A stretch of 64,000 bases of DNA, taken from contig CP060769.1 of the NCBI GenBank assembly GCA_023205875.1, forward strand, positions 1-64,000, in the 5' to 3' direction. Position numbers and translations under genes: made by a program. Shown here piece after piece: positions 19,750 to 31,600 of this stretch (the first letter of the stretch is position 1; every line of letters begins with the position of its first letter). Below the pieces are notes generated by a model. That model ran no database searches. It was given only the letters and a program-made list of their open reading frames with translations, and was not told where the DNA came from. Source of the stretch: Chloropicon primus (Eukaryota > Chlorophyta > Chloropicophyceae > Chloropicales > Chloropicaceae).

Positions 19750-21366
19750 CTAGTCCAGTCCGATCCGGCACAATGGGTTCCTCTTGATCATGTCCAGGTC
19801 GACCTTGTGGCCGAAGAGTTCCCTGATGTTGTCCACTCCGTAGAGCGTCATGGTGGGCCTCTCCAGGCTCAGGCCCCAGGCGATGACCTTGACGTCCTCC
19901 GGCAGGCCCATGGGCCTGAGCATCTCCGGCCTGAAGATCCCGCTGTTCCCGACCTCGAGCCACTCGCCCAGGCCGGGGTGGAAGGCGAAGATCTCCATGC
20001 TGGGCTCCGTGTAGGGGTTGTAGGCCGGCTTGAACTTCACGTCGCGCATGCCGATCTTGGAGAAGAACTCCTTGATGGTCCCCAGGAGGTGCGCCAGGTT
20101 GAGGTCCTTGTCCGCCACGAGGCCCTCGCACTGGTGGAACTCCGCCAGGTGGGTCCGGTCCACGCTCTCGTTCCTGAACACCCTGTCGACCGAAAAGTAC
20201 CTGCAGGGGGTGAACTTCCCCTCCCTCTCCATCTTCTTGGCGACCTGGTACAGCATCCTGCTGGACACGGCGGTGGTGTGCGTCCTGAGGATGTTCTTCT
20301 GGGCCTCCTCGAGCTTCCAGTTGTAGCCGTACCCCAGGGACCCGTAGCCCCCCTCCTCGTGGACCTTCCTCACCCTCTCCAGGTAGTCCGCGGGCCACTT
20401 GGCCGAGTCGCTGAACATGGGCTTGGTCAGGAAGAAGGTGTCGTGGGCGTCCCTGGCCGGGTGCTGCTGGGGCTGGAACAGGGCGTCAAAGTTCCAGAAG
20501 CTGCTCTCCACGAAGCGGTTCGTGGGCATCTCCTCGAAGCCCATCCTGATGAAGATCTTGCGGAACTGGGACCTGACCTTGAGGAGGGGGTGGAGGTGGC
20601 CGCCCGACAGCTCGGGGGCCATGGCCCGAAAGTTGTACCGCTTGAAGGCCACCGACGTGTACTTGTCGTTCGTCAGCAAGTCCCTCGTCAGGTCCGTCGC
20701 CTCCTTCTTCCTCTCCAGGGCGAACTTCGGGCCCTTGGCCACCTCGAAGAAGTTCGTCTTCTCCACCGCGATCAGCTTCCTCTTCTTCAGGTTCTGGGCG
20801 TCCTTGGGCCCCACCTCCTCGCCCTTGGCCACCGACTGGAGGAGTACCAAGCACTTGTCCTCGACCGACTCGCAGGACGCCAGAATGGTCGGCTCCGCCT
20901 TGGGCTCCTTCTTCTTCGCCGCCGCCGCCCCCCCCCCCTCCTCCTCCCCCTGCTTGGGCTTGGGCTTGTCCTGCTTCAGCACGGAGACCCACTTGGCCTG
21001 CATGGCTTGCTTGAACCCCACGCCCGCGACCTGCCCCCCGACCTTGTCCTTGAGCTGAGACATCGTCAACCCGCTCGGCATCGCTTCCCTCACGGCGGCG
21101 AACACCTGAGCCTCCGGCGAGGACCCTTGGCTCACGTACCCCAGCGCCTCCTCGGTCAACACCGTCACCTGCGTCGCGTGTTCCTTGGCCACCACCAGCC
21201 CACTCGCCGACAGCGACCGTATCGCACTGCACAGGTCCTTGTGATCGAACCCGCCGGCCGCGTTCTTGCTCGCGAACTCGAGCGAGTTCTCCACGCACCC
21301 CTCGCTCACCGCCTTGAGCAGCGTCCTCTCCACCGCTTCCATCATCATCATCTGCTGCTGTGTCAT
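19750..21366 (-). CDS. FARSA: Phenylalanine-tRNA ligase alpha subunit, cytosolic
   Basis: Single exon, 538 residues. The N-terminal DNA-binding-like winged-helix region is followed by the class II catalytic core: [31 protein letters not shown] and the motif-3 region [12 protein letters not shown]. The eukaryotic/archaeal alpha-subunit signature [18 protein letters not shown] is present. It charges tRNA-Phe in the cytosol as an alpha2-beta2 enzyme with FARSB, which is not in the window. Length is typical (about 500). A Gly/Ala/Lys-rich linker lies near residues 135-155. Confidence 0.93.
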   Translation of the reverse strand: MTQQQMMMMEAVERTLLKAVSEGCVENSLEFASKNAAGGFDHKDLCSAIRSLSASGLVVAKEHATQVTVLTEEALGYVSQGSSPEAQVFAAVREAMPSGLTMSQLKDKVGGQVAGVGFKQAMQAKWVSVLKQDKPKPKQGEEEGGGAAAAKKKEPKAEPTILASCESVEDKCLVLLQSVAKGEEVGPKDAQNLKKRKLIAVEKTNFFEVAKGPKFALERKKEATDLTRDLLTNDKYTSVAFKRYNFRAMAPELSGGHLHPLLKVRSQFRKIFIRMGFEEMPTNRFVESSFWNFDALFQPQQHPARDAHDTFFLTKPMFSDSAKWPADYLERVRKVHEEGGYGSLGYGYNWKLEEAQKNILRTHTTAVSSRMLYQVAKKMEREGKFTPCRYFSVDRVFRNESVDRTHLAEFHQCEGLVADKDLNLAHLLGTIKEFFSKIGMRDVKFKPAYNPYTEPSMEIFAFHPGLGEWLEVGNSGIFRPEMLRPMGLPEDVKVIAWGLSLERPTMTLYGVDNIRELFGHKVDLDMIKRNPLCRIGLD

Positions 21367-21925
21367 GTCATGTCATGTCATGGAGGAACAAACGAAAACA
21401 AAATCCGTTTCTCAGCACTAAACCCTTCAAGAACGGTACCGATCGAAAGAGAACATAAAGACGCTTCCGAAGGTCCCAAGTTCATCACCCGTTTCCCCTG
21501 TTCTCGTCCCAAGGCGCCCCTCTCAAACTCACCTTCTCTCCCTCTCCCTCGTGCGCCCTGCGATCGATCGATCGACCCGGTCTCTTGAGGATATCTCATA
21601 ATGAGTGTAGTTAACATCGTTATTAGGACCCCACATCACCAAGATGGAATCTCTACTCTCCAGGAGGTTGACGGCTGGTCATTCCGCAATACACATTCCT
21701 ACGATACACGTCATGAAAGAACGTAATATGGATGTATAAAAGCAAATGCTACGTGATATAACGCATTGTATTTCGTACTAGACGTTTCTCATTGGAATGT
21801 CTTTCGAAGAGGATGTTGTCGTGGCGGCGGCGGAGAGGGAAAAAAAAAAAAGAGAAGAGAAGAGGAGCGAGCGGCAGAGAACGCAGGGTTGAAGCTCGGC
21901 GACGGTGCTTTAGTGCGACGACAAC
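21367..21925. other. Divergent promoter region, FARSA and RPL8
   Basis: Shared upstream region of two translation genes. Begins with three TGTCA direct repeats, has a GATCGATCGATCGA palindrome at 21572-21583 and an A-run at 21840-21851 before the RPL8 leader. No gene is seen. Confidence 0.5.
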
Positions 21926-22696
21926 ATGGGACGCGTGATTCGTGGACAGAGGAAGGGTAATGGAGGGATCTTCAAGTCCGTCTCCAGGACGAGGAAGGGT
22001 GCCGCCAAGTTGAGGAGGTTCGACTTCTCGGAGAAGAAGGGATACGTCAAGGGGGTTATCAAGGAGATCCTTCACGACCCCGGTAGAGGTGCGCCGCTCG
22101 CTAGGGTGACGTTCAGGGACCCCATCAGGTACAAGCACCAGAAGGAGACCTTCATCGCCGCGGAGGGACTTTACACCGGACAGTTCATCTACTCTGGAAA
22201 GAAGGCGACGCTTTCCATTGGAAACGTCAAGAACGTGGGAAGCATGCCGGAGGGTACCGTGATTTGCAACATCGAGAGGTACGCAGGAGACAGGTCCTCG
22301 TTGGCGAGGGCGAGTGGAACCTACGGAGTCATCGTGGCCCACAACGTCGACGCTGGCGTCACGAGGATCAAGCTCCCAAGCGGAAGCAAGAAGCTCATCC
22401 CTTCGGCGTGCAGAGCCATGATTGGCCAGGTCGCGGGAGGCGGAAGAACCGAGAAGCCTCTTCTCAAGGCCGGAGCCAGCTACCACAAGTACAAGGTGAA
22501 GAGAAACTGCTGGCCTAAGGTTAGGGGTGTTGCCATGAACCCTGTAGAGCATCCTCACGGAGGTGGTAACCACCAGCATATTGGTCACCCATCGACCATG
22601 TCCAGGGCCGCGCCTCCAGGTATGAAGGTCGGTCTCATCGCCGCCAGGAGAACGGGTAGACTGAAGGGAGCCCAGACCATCAAGGACTCAGAGTAA
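21926..22696 (+). CDS. RPL8: 60S ribosomal protein L8 (uL2)
   Basis: Single exon, 256 residues, against 257 in human. Starts [11 protein letters not shown] and contains the universally conserved uL2 peptidyl-transferase-proximal loop in [20 protein letters not shown], with the His that is hydroxylated in animals. The protein binds domain IV/II of the large-subunit rRNA. Codon use is visibly less GC-rich (more AAG/GGA, fewer CCC/GGG) than in neighbouring genes, as expected for a very highly expressed gene. Confidence 0.97.
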   Translation: MGRVIRGQRKGNGGIFKSVSRTRKGAAKLRRFDFSEKKGYVKGVIKEILHDPGRGAPLARVTFRDPIRYKHQKETFIAAEGLYTGQFIYSGKKATLSIGNVKNVGSMPEGTVICNIERYAGDRSSLARASGTYGVIVAHNVDAGVTRIKLPSGSKKLIPSACRAMIGQVAGGGRTEKPLLKAGASYHKYKVKRNCWPKVRGVAMNPVEHPHGGGNHQHIGHPSTMSRAAPPGMKVGLIAARRTGRLKGAQTIKDSE

Positions 22697-23112
22697 AGAC
22701 CTATATTCGTTGCGACTGAGAGCCGGGATGGAGACAACAACAACAACTTGTTTATAACGATAAATACTTCTAGAACTACTAAAAAAAAAGTGTGGGAGGA
22801 AGGCTCGGCTTGCGCTTGCCTTGTTGTGTAATGAACGCAAACACCTACCTTTTCTGCAAACGCCTACCTCTTCTGCCACAAGGACGAACTTGTTGTTGTT
22901 CCCCCCCCAAAAAAGAAAAGAAAACGTTCGTCGTCGTGTCGCTAGTGTGTGTTGCGTTGCGATTAAAGACCAATTATTATTATTATTATTATTCTCCCCT
23001 GACCCGATTCAGGTGAGGCTCCTCAACATCCCCCCCCACACACACACACACGCACGCACAACAGCAGCAGCAGCCGCGTCCGACGGCCCGGTCTTCCCTG
23101 CCTGGTGTCTCC
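22697..23112. other. Convergent intergenic region
   Basis: 3' flanks of RPL8 (+) and the TLC gene (-). Contains (TTA)n at 22976-22993 and (CA)n at 23037-23051. No gene is seen. Confidence 0.5.
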
Positions 23113-24135
23113 TCACTCTTCCTTGTCGCTGGACTTGTTCGTGATCGCATCGTAGGCCTTCTTCAGCAGGACGTAGTACCAGTACGAGTTGAGGAGGAGG
23201 AGGCCCCCGACCCCGAGGGCGAAGAAGAAGAGATAGCCGTCCACCAGCCAATGGAACTTGGAATTCACTTGGGAATAGATCTTCCCGTTCGCGACGTGGT
23301 TTGTGTGGTACCACCAAAGGAAGGGCAAGCTCGCGACCGTGATGATCCAGCGAATTCCGAACGTCAGGAGCAGCACGTACCCGTTCTTCTTCCACAGCTC
23401 CTTGCTGAAGTTCGCCTTCATCAAGAACCAGTTGTAGTTCAAGAAAGGCGTGCTGATCTCCGTCAGGGAGAACCAAAAGTACAGCACGATGCCCAGCGTG
23501 CAGGGAACGTACTAGCAAACCAAACGAAACGAAGATGGAGAATGGAGAATGCCAATGCATTCATCGTGAAGGAAAGGGTTCAGGAAAGGGTTCGTCAGCC
23601 AATTTCGCTTTCCCCGTGCTCTCTGGTCTCTCAAACCTTCCACACTGCTGGTGCTGCTGGTGCTGCTTCCACTTACCTGGGACAGGAAATAGGTGAACAC
23701 GAAGATGGCGTGGTGGACCAAGATCGTGGTCAACTGGTTCTTCATGTACTCGAAATAGATGGCGAGGAAGACGACATCGTAAAGAATATAACCGACCGAC
23801 ACTGCAGTCACGACGTGGAAGTACTCGCTGAAGGCGAACTCCTTGTGTGCGACCTCCTGCGCCCAACCCTTGGCGAAGTAGATGATTCCGCACACGAACG
23901 AGAAGACGGCGTGCGTCGTGGATATCATGTTATTGTGCACGCAGACCTTGTCCTTCCCCTTGGTTATCCCAAAAGACTCTGCCTTGATGTTCCTGCTGAG
24001 CAGCAGGTGGAGCAGCCCCCAGCACGCCGTGCAGATGGCCACAAGGTGTGGCATCAGACTGAGGAAACTCTTCCACCTTTCTTGATCCAGGTCCAGGTCC
24101 AGGTCTCCCTCCCTCCCCCTGATGAACAGCTCCAT
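23113..24135 (-). CDS. TLC-domain (TRAM/LAG1/CLN8) membrane protein
   Basis: Exons 24135-23677 and 23511-23113 (phase 0, GTAAGT...TGCTAG) give 285 residues. It has about six or seven hydrophobic helices, with SEYFHVVTAVSVGYILYD, then LTTILVHHAIFVFTYF and LTEISTPFLNYNWFL, the pattern of TLCD/TMEM56-type TLC proteins. These are ER or plasma-membrane lipid proteins. It has the paired His (VHH) and the TEISTPF block of TLCD4/TLCD5 rather than the Lag1 ceramide-synthase motif. The C-terminus NKSSDKEE is a charged cytosolic tail. Substrate unknown. Confidence 0.82.
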
Positions 24136-24177
24136 CCTCTCTCCCTCGTCTCAATCCTCTCCCTTCTCCAATGACCA

Positions 24178-24209
<32 letters not shown>

Positions 24210-24800
24210 GGTCTCCGTCGTCCCAGCAGGACAGGACAGGACACGGCTCCGATGGATGGATTGCCGAGAGACGAAACGAAACCAAAGACGAAAGACGAAA
24301 GACGAAAGACGAGGACGAAAGACGAGGACGAAAGACGAGGAGGACCTTTGTTTGTTTCTTTCTTTCTTTTGTCCTTGGCTTTGTTCCTTCGTTTCTTGGA
24401 AATTATGGGGCGCCCCATTGTTCCAAGAATAGACTAATCATCTCCACCATCCAGGCCAGGCCAGTGGAAAGGGGCAAGGGGCAAGGGGTTGACGACAAGA
24501 AAACAAAACAAAAGGAAAGGATTCCTTCCTTCCTTCCTTCTTTCCTTCTTCTCTAGTCTTCTTCTCCTTCTCTTCTTTCTCCTTCTTCTTCAGCGTCTTC
24601 TTCCTTGCCAAAGGTAAACGTTAACTTGACAGGAACGAAAACGAAAAAAGTCTGGAGGAGGAGGAGCACAAGACAGGCAGCTGGACCGGGACCGGGACCA
24701 AGGAAGACCTTCAGTCCTTGTCTTCTTCTTCTTCTTCTTCTTCTTCTTGTCGTCGTCGTCGTCGTCGTCTTTGCGTTTTTGGTGTGGGGGACGGGACAAG
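24136..24800. other. Divergent intergenic region
   Basis: Contains (TC)n at 24180-24209, a GACGAAA/GACGAGGACGAAA array at 24283-24343, (TTCC)n at 24522-24550, (TTC)n at 24720-24748 and (GTC)n at 24749-24769. No gene is seen. Confidence 0.5.
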
Positions 24801-26148
24801 ATGGCTCCCAGGGCCAGGAGGAAGTACAGCAAAAGGTATGGGGACCCCTCTGAGCCTGAGGAGGAGGAACTCAGCAGGAAGCTGAGCTTCTGCATCAACT
24901 CGTACAGGGCGGTGGGGAACTCCTCTCACATCAGCACGAGGTCCTTGCAGCGTATCAGGAAACAACTGAACGAGAACAACCCCAAAGTGAAGGAGCTCAA
25001 GGAGGACAAGGGTGACTACCTGCAGCACAAGATAAGCATACAGCACCAAATGATGCAGCTGGAGGAGAAGGTGAGTGGTGGCCTCCGGCACCGAACAAGA
25101 GGGGCGTTGTCGTCGTGTCCCGGCACTAACTAACGTTTTTGTGTGTCTCTGCCTTGTTGCCAACCTCAACACCGACGGCGCGACTCAGGTCAAGCGCGAG
25201 AGGTACAACGCTTTCAGCGCGCGGTACGAGTCCGAGCTGAGGGAGAGGCGGCTTCTGTTCCAGTCTCGGGAGAGGCTGAACGGCATGACTCGGCCTTGGA
25301 CGGCCCAGTCCTCCTCTCCCTCTGCCTCGCCGACGAAGAAGGAGAGGCCGGACCCTGCCCAGGAGTCCCCCAGCACCACGCCCAAGGGGGAGAAGGGCGC
25401 CAAGGTGGCGAGGAAGAAGGGCACCAAGGACAAGAAGCACGTCGACGTGGCCTTGGAGATCACGGCCTTGGTCCCTTCCACCACCGCTACCGCCCAGGAG
25501 AAGCAAGCTGCCGCCAAGGAGGCCAAAGACAGGGGGGTGGCCAAGGATGTCAAGCGCAAGTCGGTGGTCAAGCCGAAGCGGGCCTCCATGGTGAACGCAG
25601 CTGGCCAGAAGCAGTCCGAGGCGACGAGGAGGGACCGGGACCGGGACCGGGACCGGGACCGGGACGGAAGCGCCGGGCCGGGCCAGTCCTCGCGAAGGGG
25701 CCTGGGAGGGGGCTACGCCCTTCGGACCAGGGAGGTCCAGGGCACCGTGACCCTCCCCCACGGGATGGAGCAGCAGCCCAAGCTACGGAAGGTGAACTCC
25801 GCGAAGGCCAACTACAGGCACCCCCTGACGGGCCAGCTGGTCCAGAGGCCCTCCTCCCAGCCGGCGGGGGGGTTGCTCAACTCCAAGACGGTTGAGATGA
25901 ACTTTGCGTACTGGGGGTTCAGGAAGAAGCCCCTGAGCGCGGGGGGCGGAGGGAGCGGCCGGAGCCCGCGCAAGAGGCCGCCCAGCCTGAAGAGCAACAG
26001 GGACAGGATGCTTCTCTCCTCCAAAGAGGCGATGACGGGGAAGCTCCACTTGGGTTCCGGCTGGCGGCCTTGCCCCCCCGCCATGTTCGACGTGAGCAAC
26101 ATGAGCCCCGTCCACGGCAAGATCCGAGCCTGGCAGGAGCAAATGTAA
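24801..26148 (+). CDS. Unrecognised basic coiled-coil protein
   Basis: Exons 24801-25070 and 25189-26148 (phase 0, GTGAGT...ACTCAG) give 409 residues. I do not recognise the family. Residues 10-130 are a charged helical region (SLQRIRKQLNENNPKVKELK, then QHQMMQLEEKVKRERY) likely to form a coiled coil. Residues 140-290 are low-complexity, rich in Lys, Ala, Thr and Pro, with an (RD)n run. The C-terminal 100 residues look more ordered: NYRHPLTGQLVQRP, TVEMNFAYWGFRKKPL and PAMFDVSNMSPVHGKIRAW. It is clustered with NSL1-like and CFAP57 genes on the same strand, which is only suggestive. Confidence 0.7.
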
Positions 26149-26808
26149 CAAGCAGGCATGCGACCCTCACCACCACAGCCACCGCCACCGCCACCTTTGT
26201 TTTCTCTAACCCTTTGTACTCTGTTTTATATCTTATACTGTGTGTGTCTCAAAAACGTTATCGATAAAACGGGCCTCGAGGCAGCAATGCAATGCAGGAC
26301 AAGGACAAGGACGAGGACAAGGACGAGGACAAGGACGAGGACGAGGACCCCCTCCTCCTCCACTGCCGCTCCCCCCTTTGCTGCCTTGATCCCCTGTCCC
26401 TCCCTGGTCCCCTTGTCCGGCTCGCAATTCGCGTCCCTGAAGGGAGTGTCGTGGTGTCGTCGTACAAATCCAGACCCCCTCCGCTGCACCGTGTCTCAAC
26501 AGTTGATAAAATTTCTAGACTTTCTACTCGGAGTGAAAGACCTCCCCCACATACATTCGCCCCATCACGTCACCCCCGGAGTGGTTCCCCCACACTCGAG
26601 GTAACGCCACCCAACGAATACGTAACACTCGAAGATTCGAACTCAGGCGTCACCCTCACAGTTGTCCCCCAACCTTATGTGCTACGTCTATTGTAGAACG
26701 TCCGTTTGAGCCAGGCGACAGACAAGGAGCACCGCACCGCAGCGGAGCGGAGGGACAGAAGACGAGCGACGAGGACGACGACGACGAGCGACGAGGACGA
26801 CGACGACG
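26149..26808. other. Intergenic region
   Basis: Contains an imperfect (GGACAAGGACGA)n array at 26294-26350 and GAC-rich sequence at 26755-26808 running up to the next ATG. A unique stretch at 26480-26700 has no recognisable gene. Confidence 0.5.
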
Positions 26809-27984
26809 ATGTCGATGGTAGAGCTAGCGAGTCACGAGGAGTTCTCCAAGGTGACGGACTCCTTGCACAAGGCGGTGGACCAGGCCTTGAGGGTAAGAAC
26901 AAAACGAAAACGAAAACGAAAACGAAACGAAAACGAACTCAAAAAGGAAGATGAATGAATGAATGAATTGAATGAATGAAAGGGAAATCCTCTGGCTTGA
27001 GCACGGACTGACTCCTGGTGATTTCTTTCTCTATGCAGTCCGCGTCTCTTTCTGACTGGAGCGAGAACGAGAGGCACTCGATACGTTCGCGGTTGTTTCA
27101 GATGACGGACAACGTGTTGCACAAGCTGAGGCTCGGGGTAGACTGCTCGGGACTCGGGGACCACATCGTGAACAAGAACGGGGAGCTCGTGCTTTACTCC
27201 GGAGAGTCTTACAACAAGATCCACCAGGAGGAGATCGAGAACCTTGAGCAAAAGGTGAGTCGAACACACCTCCTCCTCCTCCTCCTCTTATTCCTCTTTT
27301 CATCGCAAGCAAGCAAGCAATGAATGAATGAATGAATGAATGAATGCGCGTCGCGTCGTGTCGTGTCTCGTCGTCTCCCTCTTCTCTGACTCTTTCTTTC
27401 TTGCTTGCTTGCTTTGTGTTCTTCTTGCTTGGTCTGGAACCAACCCAACCTCCTTCGTGCGTGCGTAGGCGAACTCCCTGGCCAAGGAGCTCGAGGAGTG
27501 CCGCCAGGCGGTTCCTCAGAAGATCCTGCAGCAGCTCAAGACGCAACTGGACGCGGTGAGGCCGGACTGCGAGCTGAAGATCTCCGCGCAGGAGGAGAAC
27601 AGGGAGACCAAGAGAGCGAGGGTCGACCCCTCTGCCAAGGACAACGCGGAGGGCCTCAAGGACAAGCTTTCCTTCGCCTCCCAGAAGATGCCGGAGATCC
27701 GAGCCAAGATTGAGGAGGCCGTCGCCAGGACGGACCGAGTGATTCGAGCGATGGAGTACCAGGCCGCGGCCTCCAAGAGCGACGGCGAAGGCGAGGACAT
27801 CGGAAACCTCCAAAAGCTGCTGGGAGAAGGCGGCGAGGACGGCACCGAGAGCGGTGGAACGGACGGGGTGTCCCCGGCAATCAAGGAGGCGGAAGCCACG
27901 GGGCACGTCTCCGTGAGAAAGAAGTGGGCCAAGCTCATGAGCTTCTCCAGCCCCATGAAGTTCTCCCTCAAAGACGCCAGGTGA
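26809..27984 (+). CDS. Kinetochore NSL1/Mis14-like protein (tentative)
   Basis: Exons 26809-26892, 27039-27254 and 27469-27984, all phase 0 with GT-AG borders, give 271 residues. The protein is helical. The block IENLEQKANSLAKELEECRQ then VPQKILQQLKTQL resembles NSL1/Mis14 of the Mis12 kinetochore complex, where a helix ends Y/VPxKILxxxKT. An N-terminal helix follows HEEFSKVTDSLHKAV as in NSL1, and a basic patch TKRARVDP lies near residue 130. The Mis12 complex links centromeric chromatin to Ndc80. A consensus 5' splice site (CAG|GTGAGC) overlaps the stop codon at 27980, so a further 3' exon is possible. Confidence 0.5.
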
Positions 27985-28640
27985 GCCGACATACGACCGA
28001 CGACCACGCAAGCTTCACGTACTTGTAATTGTAACTTTACCAAATGCACGTGTCCCAGCGCATCACTTACGCGCACAGAGACAAGTGCGAAGCCCCTCCC
28101 GTGATGCTTGACGCTACCCCCCGCCCTCCGTCCCCCTCCCGTCGGTCCTGAGTCCCTCCTCCCTCGCCCTCTCCTCCCTCCTGATGTCCGTTCGTTGATG
28201 CATTTTGGCCGAATTTCCAAGAATAATTTGAACGAAAGGCAACAGCCAGCCGAGCCACAGAGAGAGAGGTGGAGAGGTTGGCTTTGGACGAGACTGGAGG
28301 GTTTCTGGAGCCACTGTGGGACCAGGACGAGGGACACCTGGATGGAACAAGTCTTCCTCTTTCCATTAAGCCCTTCATCGATCCCTTGCGGGATAAAGTC
28401 GGGGCGAGACAAAGGCAGAGGCAGAGGCAGAGGCAGAGGCAGAGGTGGAGACAAAGGTATGGAGAACTTATCAGGGAGGTGACTTGAGGACGCCTGGGTG
28501 ATTGAGCCACGCTTTTGGTGCTCCTTGCGGCCTGGCTGAGACTTGTCAAGGACGAGGAGCGGCCAAGAGAGACGACAGAGGGGACAAAACAAGGGCAAGG
28601 ACGAGCAAGGAAGGAAGGAAGGGGTGTCGTCAAGTATCCT
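27985..28640. other. Intergenic region
   Basis: Contains a (GGCAGA)n tract at 28414-28447. I see no supported gene; presumably the promoter and leader of CFAP57. Confidence 0.5.
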
Positions 28641-31600
28641 ATGATGGAGTTCCAAAGCGAAGACGCCGAGGTGGTCACGGCTTTCGGGAGCTGCTTCGGC
28701 ATCAGCCCAAACCACGGGAAGTTCGTGGAGGTGATAGATGAGAGCAAGGTGATCTTCGCCTCCGGCACGAGCCTCGCCGTGTTTGACTCTGCGATTAACA
28801 AGAGGGAGTACATCAGGAGCGACGAGACTTGGTTCCGGGTCCTGGCGAGTGCGGTGAACGAGGCAAAGACCCACTGCGCGATTGTGGTGCTGGCGGGGAA
28901 GCCTTCTATCCCCAAGGTGAGGAGGGCGAGCGTGATCCAGAGGAGGGGATCCGTCTTTGGACCCGTGGACACCAAAGGCGCGACGGGGGGGGACCGGCCA
29001 GCCTCGGGCAGGGAGAACCGACAGACTCACATTCCGGTCGCCATTGCGGTGGCTGACCTGTACACGCAGGAAGTGGAGCAGCAGATTCAGCTGTCCAAGT
29101 CTTACTTCTTCGACCCCACGAGCATCTGCTTCTGCTCTTACAGCCAGGACGGGAAGGTCATCTGCATAGGAACCAGCGAGCCGGAGAACAAGGTCATTGT
29201 GATCGACCCGAGGACGGGGGAGCTGCTTTTCACTTTCAACAACGAGCACAAGATGATTGACGTGAAGTTCACGGTGGAGAAGAGGTTCAAGCAGTCGGAG
29301 ATCTACGCCCTGATGGTCCTCAGCGCCAACAAGCTCCAGTCGTACAAGCAGGAGGACAGGAGAACGACCTTCACGAATTCAAAGACGATTGCTGTGAACA
29401 AGCAAGGCAAGTTCACGTGCATGTCGAACGCCATCAAGAGCGAGTACTTTGGCCTCGGAAGCAAGGACGGCAGCGTTGGGTTTTACAGCTACTCGTCCAC
29501 GGGGAAAGGCAGCAGTGAGCTGAAGAGGATTAACCTGAGCGGTAAGACGCCGTACTGCGTCACTGTGGTGAGGAACGGGAGCTACCTCCTGTGCGGCTGC
29601 AATGACGGGACCGTCATGGTCTTCGAGGATTACCACAGCATCGCCTCGTCGTCGGACGGCAACCAGGACGAGCGGAGGAGGAAGGCCAAGGTCAAGGGCA
29701 TCACCACGGACCGGGTTGGCTTCCAATACAGGATGAAGTGCTCTGTCAACCTGGTCCCGATGGGGCGGTCACCCGTGGTGAAGATCATGCTCGACCTGTC
29801 CACCTGCACTACGGTGGCCGTGGGAGCGATGAACCAGATCGCGGCCTACTCCACCCAGACCATCCTCTCCGGAAAGATCGCCTCGTCGACCGTGGAGAAT
29901 GATTATGGCGAGGTCAGCGAGATCCAGAAAGAGCTCTCCTCGTACACCGAGAGCGTCAACAGCGTGTGCTCCTCGCACTTCGGGACGGTCACCAGCATGG
30001 ACGTCTGCGTGAGCCAGGGCCTGATCGCCTCCTGCTCGACGGACAACACGGTGAGGGTCTGGGACGTGGATACCTTGGACTGCGAGGTGGTGGGCCACTT
30101 CCCATCCAAGCAGGACATGGAGGACGGGTTCAACGTGGAGAACCAGGTGATGACGACCTTGGGCCCTCCTGAGTACGTCGCGTTCTTGCCTGGGGGGTAC
30201 CACCTCGCCGTCTGCCACGATGAGACCCTCTCCCTCTTCTTCATCCTGCACAACAGGTTGGAGCTGGTGCACACGTTCCCCGTGTCCCACTGCTTCAAGT
30301 GTTTTGTCTCGAAAGGGGGCAACCTGATCGCAGCAATATCGGGAAACACTATCGAGGTCTTCCAGACGTTCCCGCCTTACGCGCACTTTGCGACCCTCAA
30401 GGGCCATCTCGGAGCCGTCTCGAGCCTTTGCTGGTCGAATGACGATCTGCGCATCGCGAGCACGTGCGTCCGGGGATCCGCGCTTCTGTGGGACATGAAC
30501 CCATCGTACAAGACCAAAACGGACAGGGTCATAAGATTGAAGCAGGAAGAGTACATCAGAAAGATAGACAGCTTCATTGACGTTGCAATTGACGACGTGG
30601 AGCCTACCCTGAAGGAGAGGTCCATCGTCGTCGCCAGCTTTGATGGGTCGCTACAGTTCCTGAAGGGGGGGAACGTGCAGCACAGGCTAGCCGCAAAGGG
30701 CTTGCAGGGCGACCGGGCCACGGTGGTCCGATTCACCACGGTCACGATGCACTACGAGAGCAATCTGACCAAGGATCTCAGGATGGTCGACGAGTACTTT
30801 CACAAGCAAGACAACAGGCCAAAGGTAGGGGTGATGCTCGTGGGGACACACACGGGAAATATCCTGGCGTTCACGAATTGGCGGAGGCTGCAGAAGGACT
30901 CGAGCAACACCGAGGCCACCCTTGGCGAGAGCGTGATGACGAGCACGAGGAGGCACGTCTTCCCGCGATCCCACAGCGAGTCCATCGTATCCATTTGCAC
31001 GATGGAATCGGAGAGCACCTCCAACAAGTTCAACACCGTGATCTCCTGCTGTGCGGGTGGAAACATCTGCATCTCTTACATGGCTCTGCAAGAGGGAATG
31101 GAGGACAGCTTCCGCAAGGACAACAAGAGCAAGCTTTTCTCTGGGGCGGAGGCCGTGTCTCAGTTCGTTTTGGTGCCCCACACCCTGATCAAGAACTTTG
31201 ACGCTGAGATCAAGGAATTCAAGGTGAGGGTTCAGGAGCTGAGCACCGAGGTGGAGTACCAGAGGGAGAGGGGGGCCAAGCAGCAGAGGGACACGCTGAA
31301 GGTCTTCACCGAGAAAGAAGCTAACCTTGCTTCGGAGTACAAGACCAAGATGGTGGACCTCGAGCAAGCTGTTGAAAAGGCAGAGAAGACCGCAGACGTT
31401 AAAGTGAAGGCCCTGTCGATTAAGCAGGAGGAGACTCTGGCCAAGATCGAAGAATCATTCGAGGCCAAGCTTTACAGGGAGCTCGAGATCTCGAACCAGT
31501 TGCGGGGAGAGGCCGAGGAAACCGCGGTAAAGCACAAGCACGAGGTGAACTCCATGAAGAACACTTTGGACGGGAAGTACGCAGACCTCGAGGCTAGGAT

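Noticed and set aside
26560-26700. Possible tRNA on the minus strand (GAGTTCGAATCTT resembles a T arm)
   Set aside because: No acceptor, D or anticodon stems could be paired around it.
27516-29249. A 577-codon antisense frame across the NSL1-like and CFAP57 genes
   Set aside because: It overlaps two well-supported + strand genes, shows no family similarity, and GC-rich DNA commonly leaves antisense frames open.
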